Shown: positions 15,259 through 23,511, numbered from the stretch's first letter. The stretch: DNA of 64,000 nt from Dyella subtropica (GCF_026283965.1 NZ_JAPDPD010000003.1:124001-188000), one strand, 5' to 3'. Translations and numbers: made by a program. Notes: generated from the sequence alone by a model not told the origin.

Positions 15259-16743
15259 ATGTCCCGTCTCGTCATCGTTGTCGAGAAGGCCTCCGATTGG
15301 GGCTCCTACTATCCATCCGTCGACGTGGTCACCGCGATGGACTACCTGCGCGAACCCATCGGCGGCGACGACGAACGCACGCAAGTGATCAACCTGTGCC
15401 GCAGCTACAAGTACCTGGGCACCGGCTATTACGTGTCTTTGCTGGGTGAGGCGCGCGGGCACAAGGTGATGCCGTCGGTGCGCACGGTGAACGACCTGCG
15501 CCGGCGCTCGCTGTACGGCCTGGACATCGACGACCTCAACCAGAAGCTCACGCATTTCCTGCCGGCCGGCGGTCGCGACACCACGGATTTCGGCATCCTC
15601 GTTTACTTCGGTGAGACGGCCTACCCGGCGCTGCAGGATCTGGCGCGCCAGGTGTTCGAACTGTTCCCGTGCCCGCTGCTGCGTATCGAGTTCGAGCGCG
15701 ACCGCGTGTGGCAGGTCAGCTCGATCAAACCGGTGGGTCTGCACACACTGGACGACGCTCAGGAAGACGCCTTTGCCGAGACGCTGGACAGTTTCTCCAA
15801 GAAGCTGTGGCGCAAGCCGCGTGCGCGCAAGCGTTACCGCTACGACATCGCCATGCTGGTCGACCCCAACGAGGCGATGCCGCCGTCGAACAAGAAGGCG
15901 CTGAAGTCCTTCATCAACGCCGGCAAGGAATTGGGCATCGAGGTCGACCCGATCGGCAAGAACGATTACCAGCGCCTGGCCGAGTACGACGGCCTGTTCA
16001 TCCGCGAGACCACCGCCAGCGACAACCACACCTATCGCTTCGCCCATCGCGCGGAGAAGGAAGGCATGGTGGTCATCGACGATCCCAGTTCCATCCTCCG
16101 CTGCACCAACAAGATCTACCTCAACGATCTGATGATGTCGCGCAAGCTGGCCGTGCCCAACACCGAGATCATCTACCGCGACAACGCGAAGGGACTGAAG
16201 GACGTCGCCGCCAAGCTCGGCTTCCCCATCGTGCTGAAAATTCCGGACGGTTCGTTCTCCCGTGGCGTGGTCAAAGTGGAGGATGAGAAGGCACTGGAAA
16301 AGGCCGCGGGCGAGTTGTTCCAGCACAGTGCCCTGCTGCTAGCGCAGGAATTCGTCTACACCGAATTCGACTGGCGCATCGGCGTGCTGAACCACGAAGC
16401 GCTTTACGCCTGCAAGTACTACATGTCGCGCGGCCACTGGCAGATCTACAACCATGGCGCGAAAGGCACGGCTAAATCCGGCGGCTTCGAGACCATCCCC
16501 GTGCGCGATGCACCGTCCGAAGTAGTGAAGCTGGCGCTCAAGGCCACTCAGCCGATCGGCGATGGCCTTTACGGCGTGGACCTCAAGCAGGTTGGCGACA
16601 AGCCGGTGGTCATTGAGGTGAACGACAACCCGTCGATCGACGCAGGCGTCGAGGATGCTTACCTCGGCGAAGATCTGTACCTGCGCATCATGCAGGAGTT
16701 CATGCGCCGATTGGAGCGCAAGCGGCTGGGTATAGCCGACTGA
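15259..16743 (+). CDS. RLAN-domain RimK-like ATP-grasp ligase
   Basis: 494 residues. The N-terminal third (RLVIVVEKASDWGSYYPS, KYLGTGYYVSLLGEARGHKVMPS shown in parts) is the RLAN domain that precedes certain RimK-like ATP-grasps. The C-terminal ATP-grasp spans about residues 270-490: NKIYLNDLMMSRKL, PIVLKIPDGSFSRGV and the metal-binding VIEVNDNPSIDAGVED. Such enzymes form amide bonds between a carboxylate and an amine, using ATP through an acyl phosphate. The substrate is unknown; with the divergent GNAT neighbour a two-step modification is plausible. Start ATG follows GAGGTG. Confidence 0.9.
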   Translation: MSRLVIVVEKASDWGSYYPSVDVVTAMDYLREPIGGDDERTQVINLCRSYKYLGTGYYVSLLGEARGHKVMPSVRTVNDLRRRSLYGLDIDDLNQKLTHFLPAGGRDTTDFGILVYFGETAYPALQDLARQVFELFPCPLLRIEFERDRVWQVSSIKPVGLHTLDDAQEDAFAETLDSFSKKLWRKPRARKRYRYDIAMLVDPNEAMPPSNKKALKSFINAGKELGIEVDPIGKNDYQRLAEYDGLFIRETTASDNHTYRFAHRAEKEGMVVIDDPSSILRCTNKIYLNDLMMSRKLAVPNTEIIYRDNAKGLKDVAAKLGFPIVLKIPDGSFSRGVVKVEDEKALEKAAGELFQHSALLLAQEFVYTEFDWRIGVLNHEALYACKYYMSRGHWQIYNHGAKGTAKSGGFETIPVRDAPSEVVKLALKATQPIGDGLYGVDLKQVGDKPVVIEVNDNPSIDAGVEDAYLGEDLYLRIMQEFMRRLERKRLGIAD

Positions 16744-16775
16744 GCCCTGGGCTCTCTACGTAAAGCGGGTGACTC

Positions 16776-16799
16776 CGGCAGCTCCTCCATGAGCTGCCG
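16776..16799 (+). terminator. Hairpin after the ATP-grasp gene
   Basis: CGGCAGCTC, loop CTCCAT, GAGCTGCCG, nine perfect pairs; outer CGGGT/ACCCG can extend it. No T-run. The rest of 16744-16912 shows nothing else. Confidence 0.55.
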
Positions 16800-16912
16800 A
16801 AACCCGTAACGCGATCCATCGCGTCGCTCCGGCGGGTGCCCAGCCATCCCAGGCTGCCGTCGGAACCCCAGAGTGCGCTCCCTGCGCACCAGGCTCCACT
16901 GCCAAGCGGAAT

Positions 16913-17170
16913 TCAGTGCCAGATGGCTTGTGGCGGACGACGTCGGCGAGGATGGGTGAGTGCCAGCAATTGGCGTGGCAGACCCGGCTCCAATGCCAAC
17001 AACAGTACGAACGGTGCGCCCACCAGCCAGAACGCTGGCGTCCAGCCGAGCAGTTCGGTGCGCACAGGTACCAGTGTGGTGAGCAACAGCACGCTGCCGG
17101 ACAACAGCCATAAGAGAGCGCTGACAACCAGACGTTGGTGGCGGGGGTGATCGAAAACTTGCGGGCGCAT
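16913..17170 (-). CDS. Small two-helix membrane protein
   Basis: 85 residues: a basic N-terminus (MRPQVFDHPRHQRL), two hydrophobic helices (about residues 15-34 and 43-63) and a short Arg-rich tail (HPRRRRPPQAIWH). The composition and sharp charge pattern argue that this minus-strand frame is coding, in preference to an overlapping longer frame rich in Cys and Trp. No clear ribosome-binding site is seen. I do not recognise a family. It is divergent from aroE. Confidence 0.65.
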   Translation of the reverse strand: MRPQVFDHPRHQRLVVSALLWLLSGSVLLLTTLVPVRTELLGWTPAFWLVGAPFVLLLALEPGLPRQLLALTHPRRRRPPQAIWH

Positions 17171-17337
17171 GACGGTCGTCCGTTCAGGTCGTGTGGAAGC
17201 AGCTTGCCTCCGGCCCATCTCAAAACCTGCGACGCCTAAATCTGCGACCTGCCGGACCAGCGGGATTAGAATATGAGGTTGTTGCGGGTAGGCTGCTGTG
17301 CCCCTGCGGGAATCGCCATTCAAATCAAGGAGCGCAT

Positions 17338-18168
17338 ATGAGTGCAGGCCAGTTCGCCGTCTTCGGGCATCCGATCGCCCACTCGCTCTCGCCGCAGATC
17401 CATCAGGCGTTTGCGAAACAGTTCGGTATCGCGCTGGAGTACCGCACCATCGATGCCGCACCGGCGGAGTTCGAAGCCAGCGTGCGCCGCTTTTTCGCGG
17501 AAGGCGGCCGGGGCGCCAATGTAACCCTGCCGCACAAGGCTGCTGCGTTCGCGCTGGCCGATCAGCGCAGCGAGGCAGCTACCCGCGCCGGCAGCGCCAA
17601 TGTGTTCACACGGTTGCCCGATGGTCGTCTCGCCGCTCACAACACGGACGGCGACGGCATGGTGCGCGACCTCACCGAGCGCCATCAGGTCGACCTGCGT
17701 GGTCACGATGCCCTGCTGCTCGGTGCTGGCGGCGCGGCGCATGGCGTTGCCTGGGCGTTGCTTGATGCCGGCGTGAACACCCTCACTATTGTCAACCGCT
17801 CGCCCGAGGCCGCGGATGCGCTCGCCGACGCCATCGGCGATCCAGCGCGTGCGCATACGCGCTATTGGGAAGACCTGGCCGACATCGACAGCTACGACCT
17901 GATCATCAACGCCACATCCGCTGGCGTGCTGGGCACATCGCTGGACCTGCCCTTCAGCCTGATCGGCAATCGCGCTACCTGCTATGACCTCTCTTATGGC
18001 AAGGCGGCCACCGGCTTTGTCGCTTGGGCACGTGCGGGCGAAGCACGCTATGCCTTCGACGGACTGGGCATGCTGGTGGAAACCGCCGCCGACGCGTTCG
18101 AGCTGTGGCACGGCAAGAGGCCGGATACCGATCCTGTCTATCTCGCTCTGCGCCAGCAGTACGGCTGA
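17338..18168 (+). CDS. aroE: Shikimate dehydrogenase
   Basis: 276 residues. Reduces 3-dehydroshikimate with NADPH in aromatic amino-acid synthesis. GHPIAHSLSPQIHQAF near the N-terminus and NVTLPHK bind shikimate (catalytic Lys), NTDGDGMV is the second substrate motif, and GAGGAAHGVAWAL with VNRSPEAAD form the NADP site (Asn-Arg type preference for NADPH). The ATG at 17338 is preceded by AAGGAGCGCAT; the open frame upstream is not coding. The next gene starts three bases after the stop. Confidence 0.96.
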   Translation: MSAGQFAVFGHPIAHSLSPQIHQAFAKQFGIALEYRTIDAAPAEFEASVRRFFAEGGRGANVTLPHKAAAFALADQRSEAATRAGSANVFTRLPDGRLAAHNTDGDGMVRDLTERHQVDLRGHDALLLGAGGAAHGVAWALLDAGVNTLTIVNRSPEAADALADAIGDPARAHTRYWEDLADIDSYDLIINATSAGVLGTSLDLPFSLIGNRATCYDLSYGKAATGFVAWARAGEARYAFDGLGMLVETAADAFELWHGKRPDTDPVYLALRQQYG

Positions 18169-18171
18169 TCG

Positions 18172-18435
18172 GTGGGCCTTTCCTGTCGAGCCGGCTGCGG
18201 TGCCTGCTGCATCGCGCCATCCATCAGCACACCGATTCCGGGTATGCCGCAAGGCAAGCCCGCAGGCGTTCGTTGTGTGCAGCTGACCGACGATGATCGC
18301 TGCGCCATCTTCGGCCACCCGGAACGGCCGGCAGTGTGTTCGCGCCTGCGGCCGGAGCAGGCGATGTGCGGCGCGAATCAGCAGCAGGCCTTGGCTTATC
18401 TCGAAGCGCTAGAGGTTGCGACCGCTTCCTTGTAG
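18172..18435 (+). CDS. YkgJ-family cysteine-cluster protein
   Basis: 87 residues starting with GTG. The cysteines C-x3-C-x2-CC near the N-terminus (CRAGCGACC) and C, C near residues 35-65 (RCVQLTDDDRCAIF, RPAVCSRLRPEQAMC) fit the YkgJ / zinc-or-iron chelating family of unknown function. The gene begins three bases after aroE, so it is coupled to it. Its stop codon TAG is part of the REP palindrome at 18423, meaning the C-terminus is set by the repeat. Confidence 0.82.
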   Translation: MGLSCRAGCGACCIAPSISTPIPGMPQGKPAGVRCVQLTDDDRCAIFGHPERPAVCSRLRPEQAMCGANQQQALAYLEALEVATASL

Positions 18436-18467
18436 GAGCACACCCTGTGCGCTCCTACAAGGAAGCG
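18423..18467 (+). repeat. REP-type palindrome with 17-bp perfect stem
   Basis: CGCTTCCTTGTAGGAGC and its exact complement flank an 11-base centre ACACCCTGTGC. The core TGTAGGAGC...CACCCTGTG is shared with elements at 23537 and 43239. It overlaps the end of the YkgJ-like gene and could stop transcription. Confidence 0.85.
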
Positions 18468-18488
18468 TTGCGACAATGGTCGCGTCCA

Positions 18489-18526
18489 TTTAGACGTCTA
18501 ATCAAGAAGTCTAAATCGTCTAAAAA
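18489..18526 (+). promoter_or_regulatory. Clustered GTCTAAA motifs upstream of the PNGase gene
   Basis: TTAGACGTCTAA (18490-18501) is a perfect 12-bp palindrome. GTCTAAAT (18509) and GTCTAAAAA (18518) follow as two further half-sites. The three GTCTAA copies start at 18496, 18509 and 18518. The cluster lies 65-100 bases before the start codon and looks like an operator. Confidence 0.5.
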
Positions 18527-18589
18527 GACTTGGGCCTGCACCGCGTGCTAGCGTGATTGGACAGGGGTACATCACGGGGAGTCAGCGCC

Positions 18590-20374
18590 ATGTCGTCGAA
18601 GGGGTTCGTACGTCTTGGCCCGGTTTTGAACGGGCTGTTTATCGCACTTGGTTTTTGTATGTCCGTTGGGTCGGCGCAAGCCGACGGCAGCGATCCTGTC
18701 ATAGGATCAACGAATGTTGTTGTCGCCGATCCGACCGTGCCGCGGCCTGCGGGCACGCCGTGCGTGGTCCAGCTGTTCAACGATGTCACCTTCACTGATT
18801 TCAATACGCGTCCTTACGACTACACACCGCCCACCTCCTGCCAGGGACGCTGGGCGAAGGTCGTGCTCGAAGCGGATTTCTCGGTCACCGCCGGCCGGCA
18901 GTACGATCGCACCGCCACGCTTTGGCTGGGTGGCGTGAATCTGTACTTCGGCACCACGCAGGAACCCTCGAGAGTGGTGTCGCCGAGCTGGCATGTGGAA
19001 CGCGACCTCACCGATTACGACACGCTGCTGCGCCAGGCCGGCAAGGGTCAGGCGATCATCGGCAACATCGTGAACGATACCTACACAGGCGTGATCCATG
19101 GCAGTGCGCGCCTGCTGTTCTATCCAGCCTCACTGTTGGCGCCGCCCGCACCCGTGCCTGACGCGGTGTACCCGCTGGGCGCTGACGCGGTAGGCAACAC
19201 AGCCGTTCTCAATGGACCCACCGACAAACTCGCCAAGACCTTGAGCCTGCCGCGCAACGTGGTGCGCGCCTACTTGGACGTGTTTGCGCAGAGCCAGGGC
19301 GGCGACGAGTTCTGGTACACCTGCGTGCCCGATGCGTATGCCGCGCAGGCCCAGGAGTGCGGTGGCGGCAATTTCCGCGAAGCGGAAGTCAGCATCGACG
19401 GCCAGCCGGCCGGTGTGGCGCCGGTGTATCCGTGGATCTACACCGGCGGCATCGACCCCTATCTGTGGCGACCGACTCCCGGCGTACAGACGCTCAACTT
19501 TATGCCTTATCGCGTGGACCTGACGCCGTTCGCCGGTCAGCTGAGTGACGGCAGTCCGCATGAAGTGGCGTTGAGCGTGGCGGGCGCACATGGCTACTTC
19601 TCGGCCACCGCCGCTCTATTGGTGTATCGCGATCGTCATGCGCATCAGGTCACCGGTCACATCACTCGCAACACCCTGGCTGATCAGCCGCCGACGCCGA
19701 CCATCGGCAGCACGCTGGTGGCCGACAGCAGCGGTAATGTAAGCGGCGACATCACCACGCAGCTCACACGCCAGTTTGTGATCGAAGGTTATGCCACCAC
19801 GTCGAGCGGGCGCGTGGTCAGTTCGGTGGCGCAGACGGTGGGCTTCAACGATCTTCAGCGCTTCACCATCAATGCGAGTACTTATCGCCAGCAAACCGAA
19901 CAACTGACCCAGCTGGACAGCGTCAGTCAGAGCCGCGTCGGGCCGTTGATGACGGTGGAGTACCGCCAGCACGCCGCCTATCCGCTGCAAGTGGACTACA
20001 ACCAGCAAACGGCAGCCGACGGTAGCGTCAGCGTGGCGACCATGGCGCATCAGGGCTATACGAATCACGGCGAACGGCGCTGGCTGGGCTTCGCTATTTA
20101 TGCGGCCGACGTCGGCAACACGGTGGATAGCAGCGATACGCTGAACTTCGACGCCAGCGGTGCGGTCACCGGCCACACCGGTCAGCAAAGCGCCCAGAGC
20201 TTTACCTTCCGCGACAGCTTCGGCAGCTGCTATCGCACCGACCTGAGCACCACCGCTGGCGCGCTAGCGACCTATGCGACGGGCCAGGGCTGCCCGGACC
20301 AGCAGAATCGGGTGTGGTGGATCGCCCATCCGGATGGCTCGCCGGATAGCCGTAACCTGCAGGTGGGTTGGTAA
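18590..20374 (+). CDS. Secreted PNGase A-like peptide-N-glycosidase
   Basis: 594 residues. The start MSSKGFVRLG follows GGGGAG by eight bases and gives a signal peptide ending near VGSAQA. The mature protein matches the plant-type peptide-N4-(N-acetyl-beta-glucosaminyl)asparagine amidase A family: CVVQLFNDVTFTDFNTRPYDYTPP, WAKVVLEADFSVTAGRQYDRTATLWLGGVNLYFGTT (shown in parts) and RDLTDYDTLLR. These enzymes release whole N-glycans, including core alpha-1,3-fucosylated plant and invertebrate glycans, and bacterial members (PNGase H+ type, reported from Dyella and Terriglobus) work at acid pH. Two candidate beta-sandwich halves are expected. Assignment rests on motif recall. Transcribed alone, with an operator-like cluster upstream and a hairpin downstream. 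Confidence 0.85.
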   Translation: MSSKGFVRLGPVLNGLFIALGFCMSVGSAQADGSDPVIGSTNVVVADPTVPRPAGTPCVVQLFNDVTFTDFNTRPYDYTPPTSCQGRWAKVVLEADFSVTAGRQYDRTATLWLGGVNLYFGTTQEPSRVVSPSWHVERDLTDYDTLLRQAGKGQAIIGNIVNDTYTGVIHGSARLLFYPASLLAPPAPVPDAVYPLGADAVGNTAVLNGPTDKLAKTLSLPRNVVRAYLDVFAQSQGGDEFWYTCVPDAYAAQAQECGGGNFREAEVSIDGQPAGVAPVYPWIYTGGIDPYLWRPTPGVQTLNFMPYRVDLTPFAGQLSDGSPHEVALSVAGAHGYFSATAALLVYRDRHAHQVTGHITRNTLADQPPTPTIGSTLVADSSGNVSGDITTQLTRQFVIEGYATTSSGRVVSSVAQTVGFNDLQRFTINASTYRQQTEQLTQLDSVSQSRVGPLMTVEYRQHAAYPLQVDYNQQTAADGSVSVATMAHQGYTNHGERRWLGFAIYAADVGNTVDSSDTLNFDASGAVTGHTGQQSAQSFTFRDSFGSCYRTDLSTTAGALATYATGQGCPDQQNRVWWIAHPDGSPDSRNLQVGW

Positions 20375-20383
20375 GCCTATCGA

Positions 20384-20412
20384 CGTGCAGCCGGCTGCAA
20401 GACGGCTGCACG
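20384..20412 (+). terminator. Hairpin after the PNGase gene
   Basis: CGTGCAGCCG, nine-base loop, CGGCTGCACG; ten perfect pairs, ten bases after the stop. No T-run. Confidence 0.55.
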
Positions 20413-20509
20413 CTTCCGGTAGGTGCATGAAAGAACGAGGTAGCGGGCAACATCCCCGCAATATGAGCTGACTAAGCTGGCGCGCTCGCGGATTCCCCGA
20501 TGCCACCTT

Positions 20510-21556
20510 ATGTCGCCCATGCCCGCCGCTCCACATCGTCACCGCACACAAGGTGCGACGCGTTATGTTCTGTTGATCTTGCTTGCCTTGTTTGCCTGCG
20601 CCGGCGGGGTGATCGTCTGGTTGCTGCGCGGTTCGAATAGCGTCGAACACGGTCCGCAGGAAGTCGCCGCCGCCGAGGCTGGCCAGATCAACCGTACCGC
20701 CGCGCCCGCCAGCACGACGGAGCTGCTTCAGCACGCACGCGTGGCCATGACACAACAGCGCCTGCTCGCGCCGGCCGGCGACAATGCCTTCGAGTGGTAC
20801 CTGCAAGTATTGAAGCAACAGCCGGATAACCAGGCGGCGCAGGATGCTTTGCGCGAGATCTTCCCCTTCGCTGCCACGGCCGCCGAGCAGACCATCGGCC
20901 AGGGCAACGCCGCCGAAGCGAAACGACAGATCGACCTGCTCTCCCGCGCCGATCCCAGCAACTACACGCTTACTATCCTGCGCGCGAAATTGCAGGCCCA
21001 GATACAGGTGGCGGAAGACCAGCAGCGCCGCGAGCAGCAACTGGCCCAGGCTGCCGCGCAAAAGCAGCAAATGCATGCAGCACTACCGACATCCGCCACC
21101 GCAGTGCCAGCAGCTGCGGTGCCTGCCGTCGCTGCGCCGCTATCGTCGTCGATCAGCCATCCGGCATCGCCGCCAACGAATCGATCCACACCACTGCCAG
21201 AGGCGGAATCGACTACGGTTGTTGCGGCACCGCACATGGCGACCCGGCCCATCGCACCGACCCCGTCCGTTACCGAGTCTTCCGCCAGCACGACGGCGCC
21301 GGTGCTCACGCGCCGGATTGAACCGTACTATCCGAATGATGCGCGGCGCACACGCCGGCAAGGCTGGGTGGATGTGCGCTTCATCGTCGGAGTGGATGGC
21401 TCGGTGAGCCGTGCCAGTGTGATCGATGCTGACCCCAAGAACGTTTTCGACCGTGCTGCGCTGAGTGCGGTCGAACGCTGGCAATTCACACCCGGCTTGC
21501 GCAATGGCGCGCCGGTATCGGCGGAGTTGCGGCAGCGCATTGAGTTTCGTCTTTGA
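20510..21556 (+). CDS. TonB-family energy transducer with an extended periplasmic region
   Basis: 348 residues. A short cytoplasmic N-terminus, one membrane helix (YVLLILLALFACAGGVIVWLL), then a helical region of about 110 residues (QRLLAPAGDNAFEWYLQVLK...) resembling tetratricopeptide-type helices. A Gln-rich coiled coil and a Pro/Ser/Thr linker follow, then a C-terminal TonB domain (PYYPNDARRTRRQGWVDVRFIV, GSVSRASVID, ALSAVERWQFTPG shown in parts). TonB couples ExbBD energy to outer-membrane receptors. The helical region is paralogous to the protein at 22077, which lacks the TonB end. No strong ribosome-binding site precedes the ATG. Confidence 0.85.
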   Translation: MSPMPAAPHRHRTQGATRYVLLILLALFACAGGVIVWLLRGSNSVEHGPQEVAAAEAGQINRTAAPASTTELLQHARVAMTQQRLLAPAGDNAFEWYLQVLKQQPDNQAAQDALREIFPFAATAAEQTIGQGNAAEAKRQIDLLSRADPSNYTLTILRAKLQAQIQVAEDQQRREQQLAQAAAQKQQMHAALPTSATAVPAAAVPAVAAPLSSSISHPASPPTNRSTPLPEAESTTVVAAPHMATRPIAPTPSVTESSASTTAPVLTRRIEPYYPNDARRTRRQGWVDVRFIVGVDGSVSRASVIDADPKNVFDRAALSAVERWQFTPGLRNGAPVSAELRQRIEFRL

Positions 21557-21573
21557 GTCGCTGATGTCTCGCT

Positions 21574-21589
21574 CCCCTGCTCGCAGGGG
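21574..21589 (+). terminator. Short hairpin after the TonB-like gene
   Basis: CCCCTG, loop CTCG, CAGGGG, 18 bases after the stop codon; weak, no T-run. Confidence 0.35.
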
Positions 21590-21647
21590 GCAGAAGCGGA
21601 GTGCAGGACGTGGCGCATAATCGCCGCACTTGCCAAGGAGATCCGTC

Positions 21648-21941
21648 GTGCGAAAGGCCACGCTCGCCCTGTTCGTCCTCGCCATCGCCGTCGCCACCGG
21701 TGCTTGTCACGACATGACCCAGCCCACGTCCAAACCGGTGGCTGGCTTTGTGACCGATATAAAGCGCTTCGACGATTTCATCGCCACCCATCCCACGCCG
21801 GATCAGTTCCACGCGACCTATCCCGACGTGCAGCTGGTGATGCCGGGCACCATGACCACCATGGAGTTCCGCAGCAACAACAGCCGCTATTACCCGGAGC
21901 TGGACAAGGACGGCCATATTGTCGGCGGTCGCTTCGGCTGA
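21648..21941 (+). CDS. Small exported protein, possible lipoprotein
   Basis: 97 residues from a GTG start preceded by AAGGAG at seven bases. An in-frame TTG at 21630 would put the ribosome-binding site inside the gene and is rejected. The N-terminus RKATLALFVLAIAVATGAC looks like a signal peptide with a cysteine that could be lipidated, although the residues before it are not an ideal lipobox. The mature part is short and hydrophilic (PTSKPVAGFVTDIKRFDDFIATHPTPDQFH in parts). Function unknown. It lies between the two paralogous TonB-region genes on the same strand. Confidence 0.75.
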   Translation: MRKATLALFVLAIAVATGACHDMTQPTSKPVAGFVTDIKRFDDFIATHPTPDQFHATYPDVQLVMPGTMTTMEFRSNNSRYYPELDKDGHIVGGRFG

Positions 21942-22076
21942 GAGCGGAAACAGGCTCTTTGGATAAAATGCCAACGGCGTCACATCGCTGACATCTGACG
22001 TGGCTACCGTGGCGCGCTGCTGGGACATGCACCATCGCACGTCCCGAATGCGGCCCCACTCCATCGGCCAGGTGTC

Positions 22077-22634
22077 ATGTCTCGTCTGCTTTCCGCCGCG
22101 TCCTCGCGACGCGGACTGCTTGTTGTCTCGTTCGGGCTGTTCGTTGTGGCGGCGGGTGCCGCGTACGCGTTCATGCGTCCACCCTCCAGCGCGGGCCTTG
22201 CTTCCGCCCCGGGCAACGCTCCGGCGGTGGCCGCCACCAGCGGTGGCGCTGACGACAACAGCGGTGTGGGCATCATGTTGGGCTTAGCCAAATCGGCGAT
22301 CGATGAGAAGCGGCTGATCGCCCCGGCCGGCGCCAATGCCTACGAGTTCTATCTCAGCGCGCTGCAGCTGGATCCGAGCAACGCCAAGGCGCAGGAAGGC
22401 TTGCATGATCTGTTCGAGCCTGCCGCCGACGACGTGGAGCGCGCCATCAACAATAACGAACTGGACGAAGCCCAACGCGAGCTAGGGCTGCTGCGCGATT
22501 TCGATGGCACCAACTACAAGCTCGCCTTGCTCGGCGGCAAGCTGGATGCGCAGCGTCAGATGCAGATTCGCAGCGATGAAGCACGCGCGGCGATGATCCA
22601 GTCAGCGGTATCGTCAACCACGCAGCCGCAGTGA
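22077..22634 (+). CDS. Membrane-anchored paralogue of the TonB periplasmic region, lacking TonB
   Basis: 185 residues. One N-terminal membrane helix (GLLVVSFGLFVVAAGAAYAF), then a domain matching residues about 65-165 of the TonB-like protein at 20510: KRLIAPAGANAYEFYLSALQ against QRLLAPAGDNAFEWYLQVLK, plus parallel ALREIF/GLHDLF, ERAINNNELDEAQREL and NYKLALLGGKLDAQ segments. The protein ends soon after that domain, with no proline-rich linker or TonB fold. It might hetero-oligomerise with, or regulate, the TonB-like protein. The function of the shared domain is not known to me. Confidence 0.8.
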   Translation: MSRLLSAASSRRGLLVVSFGLFVVAAGAAYAFMRPPSSAGLASAPGNAPAVAATSGGADDNSGVGIMLGLAKSAIDEKRLIAPAGANAYEFYLSALQLDPSNAKAQEGLHDLFEPAADDVERAINNNELDEAQRELGLLRDFDGTNYKLALLGGKLDAQRQMQIRSDEARAAMIQSAVSSTTQPQ

Positions 22635-22648
22635 GGCGTGTGGCCTGG

Positions 22649-22978
22649 TCAGCGCAACAGCGGACCGGCCTTCTTCAGCAATAGCTCGATCAGCTCCGCC
22701 TGCATGAAGTCGTAGTCATCGGGAATCCCCAACACCACGACGCGCTTGCCCTTGAGTTGGCCGCCGAAGCGCGATTGCAGCCGGCGCCGATGCGCGGACT
22801 CCATCACCAGGATCAAGTCCGCCCACGCCAGTTGATCGGCGGAGAGCAGTGTATCTGCATCGGGCGAGAGGCCGGCCGAGTCCACTTCGAGCTGCGGCCA
22901 GGTGCGGAACACCTGTTCCGCCGTCGGGCTGCGCAGACGGTTGCGGCTGCACAGAAAGAGCACGCGGCGCACGCTCAT
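22649..22978 (-). CDS. Low-molecular-weight tyrosine phosphatase-like protein
   Basis: 109 residues, shorter than the usual 145-160. The N-terminus RRVLFLCSRNRLRSPTAE has the phosphatase loop form C-x5-R-S, and the C-terminal VLGIPDDYDFMQAELIELL holds an Asp that could be the general acid. Family members dephosphorylate protein tyrosine or arsenate-like substrates, but this compact group is uncharacterised. It overlaps the upstream carbonic-anhydrase-fold gene by four bases (ATGA), so translation is coupled. Confidence 0.8.
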   Translation of the reverse strand: MSVRRVLFLCSRNRLRSPTAEQVFRTWPQLEVDSAGLSPDADTLLSADQLAWADLILVMESAHRRRLQSRFGGQLKGKRVVVLGIPDDYDFMQAELIELLLKKAGPLLR

Positions 22979-23511
22979 CCGGCGATGAGGTACTCGTCCT
23001 TCAGCCGCACGTAGTGGTCGGCGGAATAATGCAGCTGTTCGATCTGCTGATCATTGAGCAGCCGTACGAACTTGGCCGGATTGCCCAGCCACAGCTCGCG
23101 CTCGCCTACCACCTTGCCTGGCGGGATGACGCTGCCGGCGCCGACGAAGCCGTACTTCTTCACCGTGGCGCCATCGAGCACGGTGGCGTGCATGCCGATC
23201 AGACAGTAATCCTCGATGGTGCAGGCGTGGATCACCGCAGCGTGGCCGATGGTGACGCCCTCGCCCACTAGCGTGGGGAAACCGCCCGGCGAATACGGAC
23301 CGTCGTGAGTAACATGCACGATGGTGCCGTCCTGCACATTGCTGCGCGCGCCGATGCGGATGTGGTGCACATCGCCGCGTAGTACGGCGCCGGGCCAGAT
23401 CGACACATCGTCGGCCAACTCGACGGCGCCGATCACGGTGGCGGCCGGGTCCACGTAGACGCGCTGGCCGAGGGTGGGGGCGATGCCCCGATAAGTGCGG
23501 AGATGATTCAT
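22975..23511 (-). CDS. Gamma-class carbonic anhydrase-like hexapeptide protein
   Basis: 178 residues. A left-handed beta-helix of hexapeptide repeats: VYVDPAATVIGAVELADDVSIWPGAVLRGDVHHIRIGARSNVQDG (shown only as landmarks VIGAVE, SIWPGAVLRGD, RIGARSNVQDG). The metal-binding histidines are in THDG-PYSPGG and TIGHAAVIHACTI. It is related to the YrdA/CaiE/PaaY group; activity as a carbonic anhydrase is not certain. I used the ATG at 23511 (MNHLRTYRG), although an in-frame ATG 13 codons upstream exists; neither has a good ribosome-binding site. Confidence 0.85.
   Translation of the reverse strand: MNHLRTYRGIAPTLGQRVYVDPAATVIGAVELADDVSIWPGAVLRGDVHHIRIGARSNVQDGTIVHVTHDGPYSPGGFPTLVGEGVTIGHAAVIHACTIEDYCLIGMHATVLDGATVKKYGFVGAGSVIPPGKVVGERELWLGNPAKFVRLLNDQQIEQLHYSADHYVRLKDEYLIAG

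Noticed and set aside
15145-16326. 393-codon minus-strand frame opposite the ATP-grasp gene
   Set aside because: Antisense shadow of the RLAN/ATP-grasp protein, with low-complexity His/Val/Gly composition.
16756-17223. Minus-strand frame of 155 codons overlapping the small membrane protein
   Set aside because: Rich in Cys, Trp and Ser without pattern; the alternative frame at 16913-17170 has regular membrane helices and basic ends.
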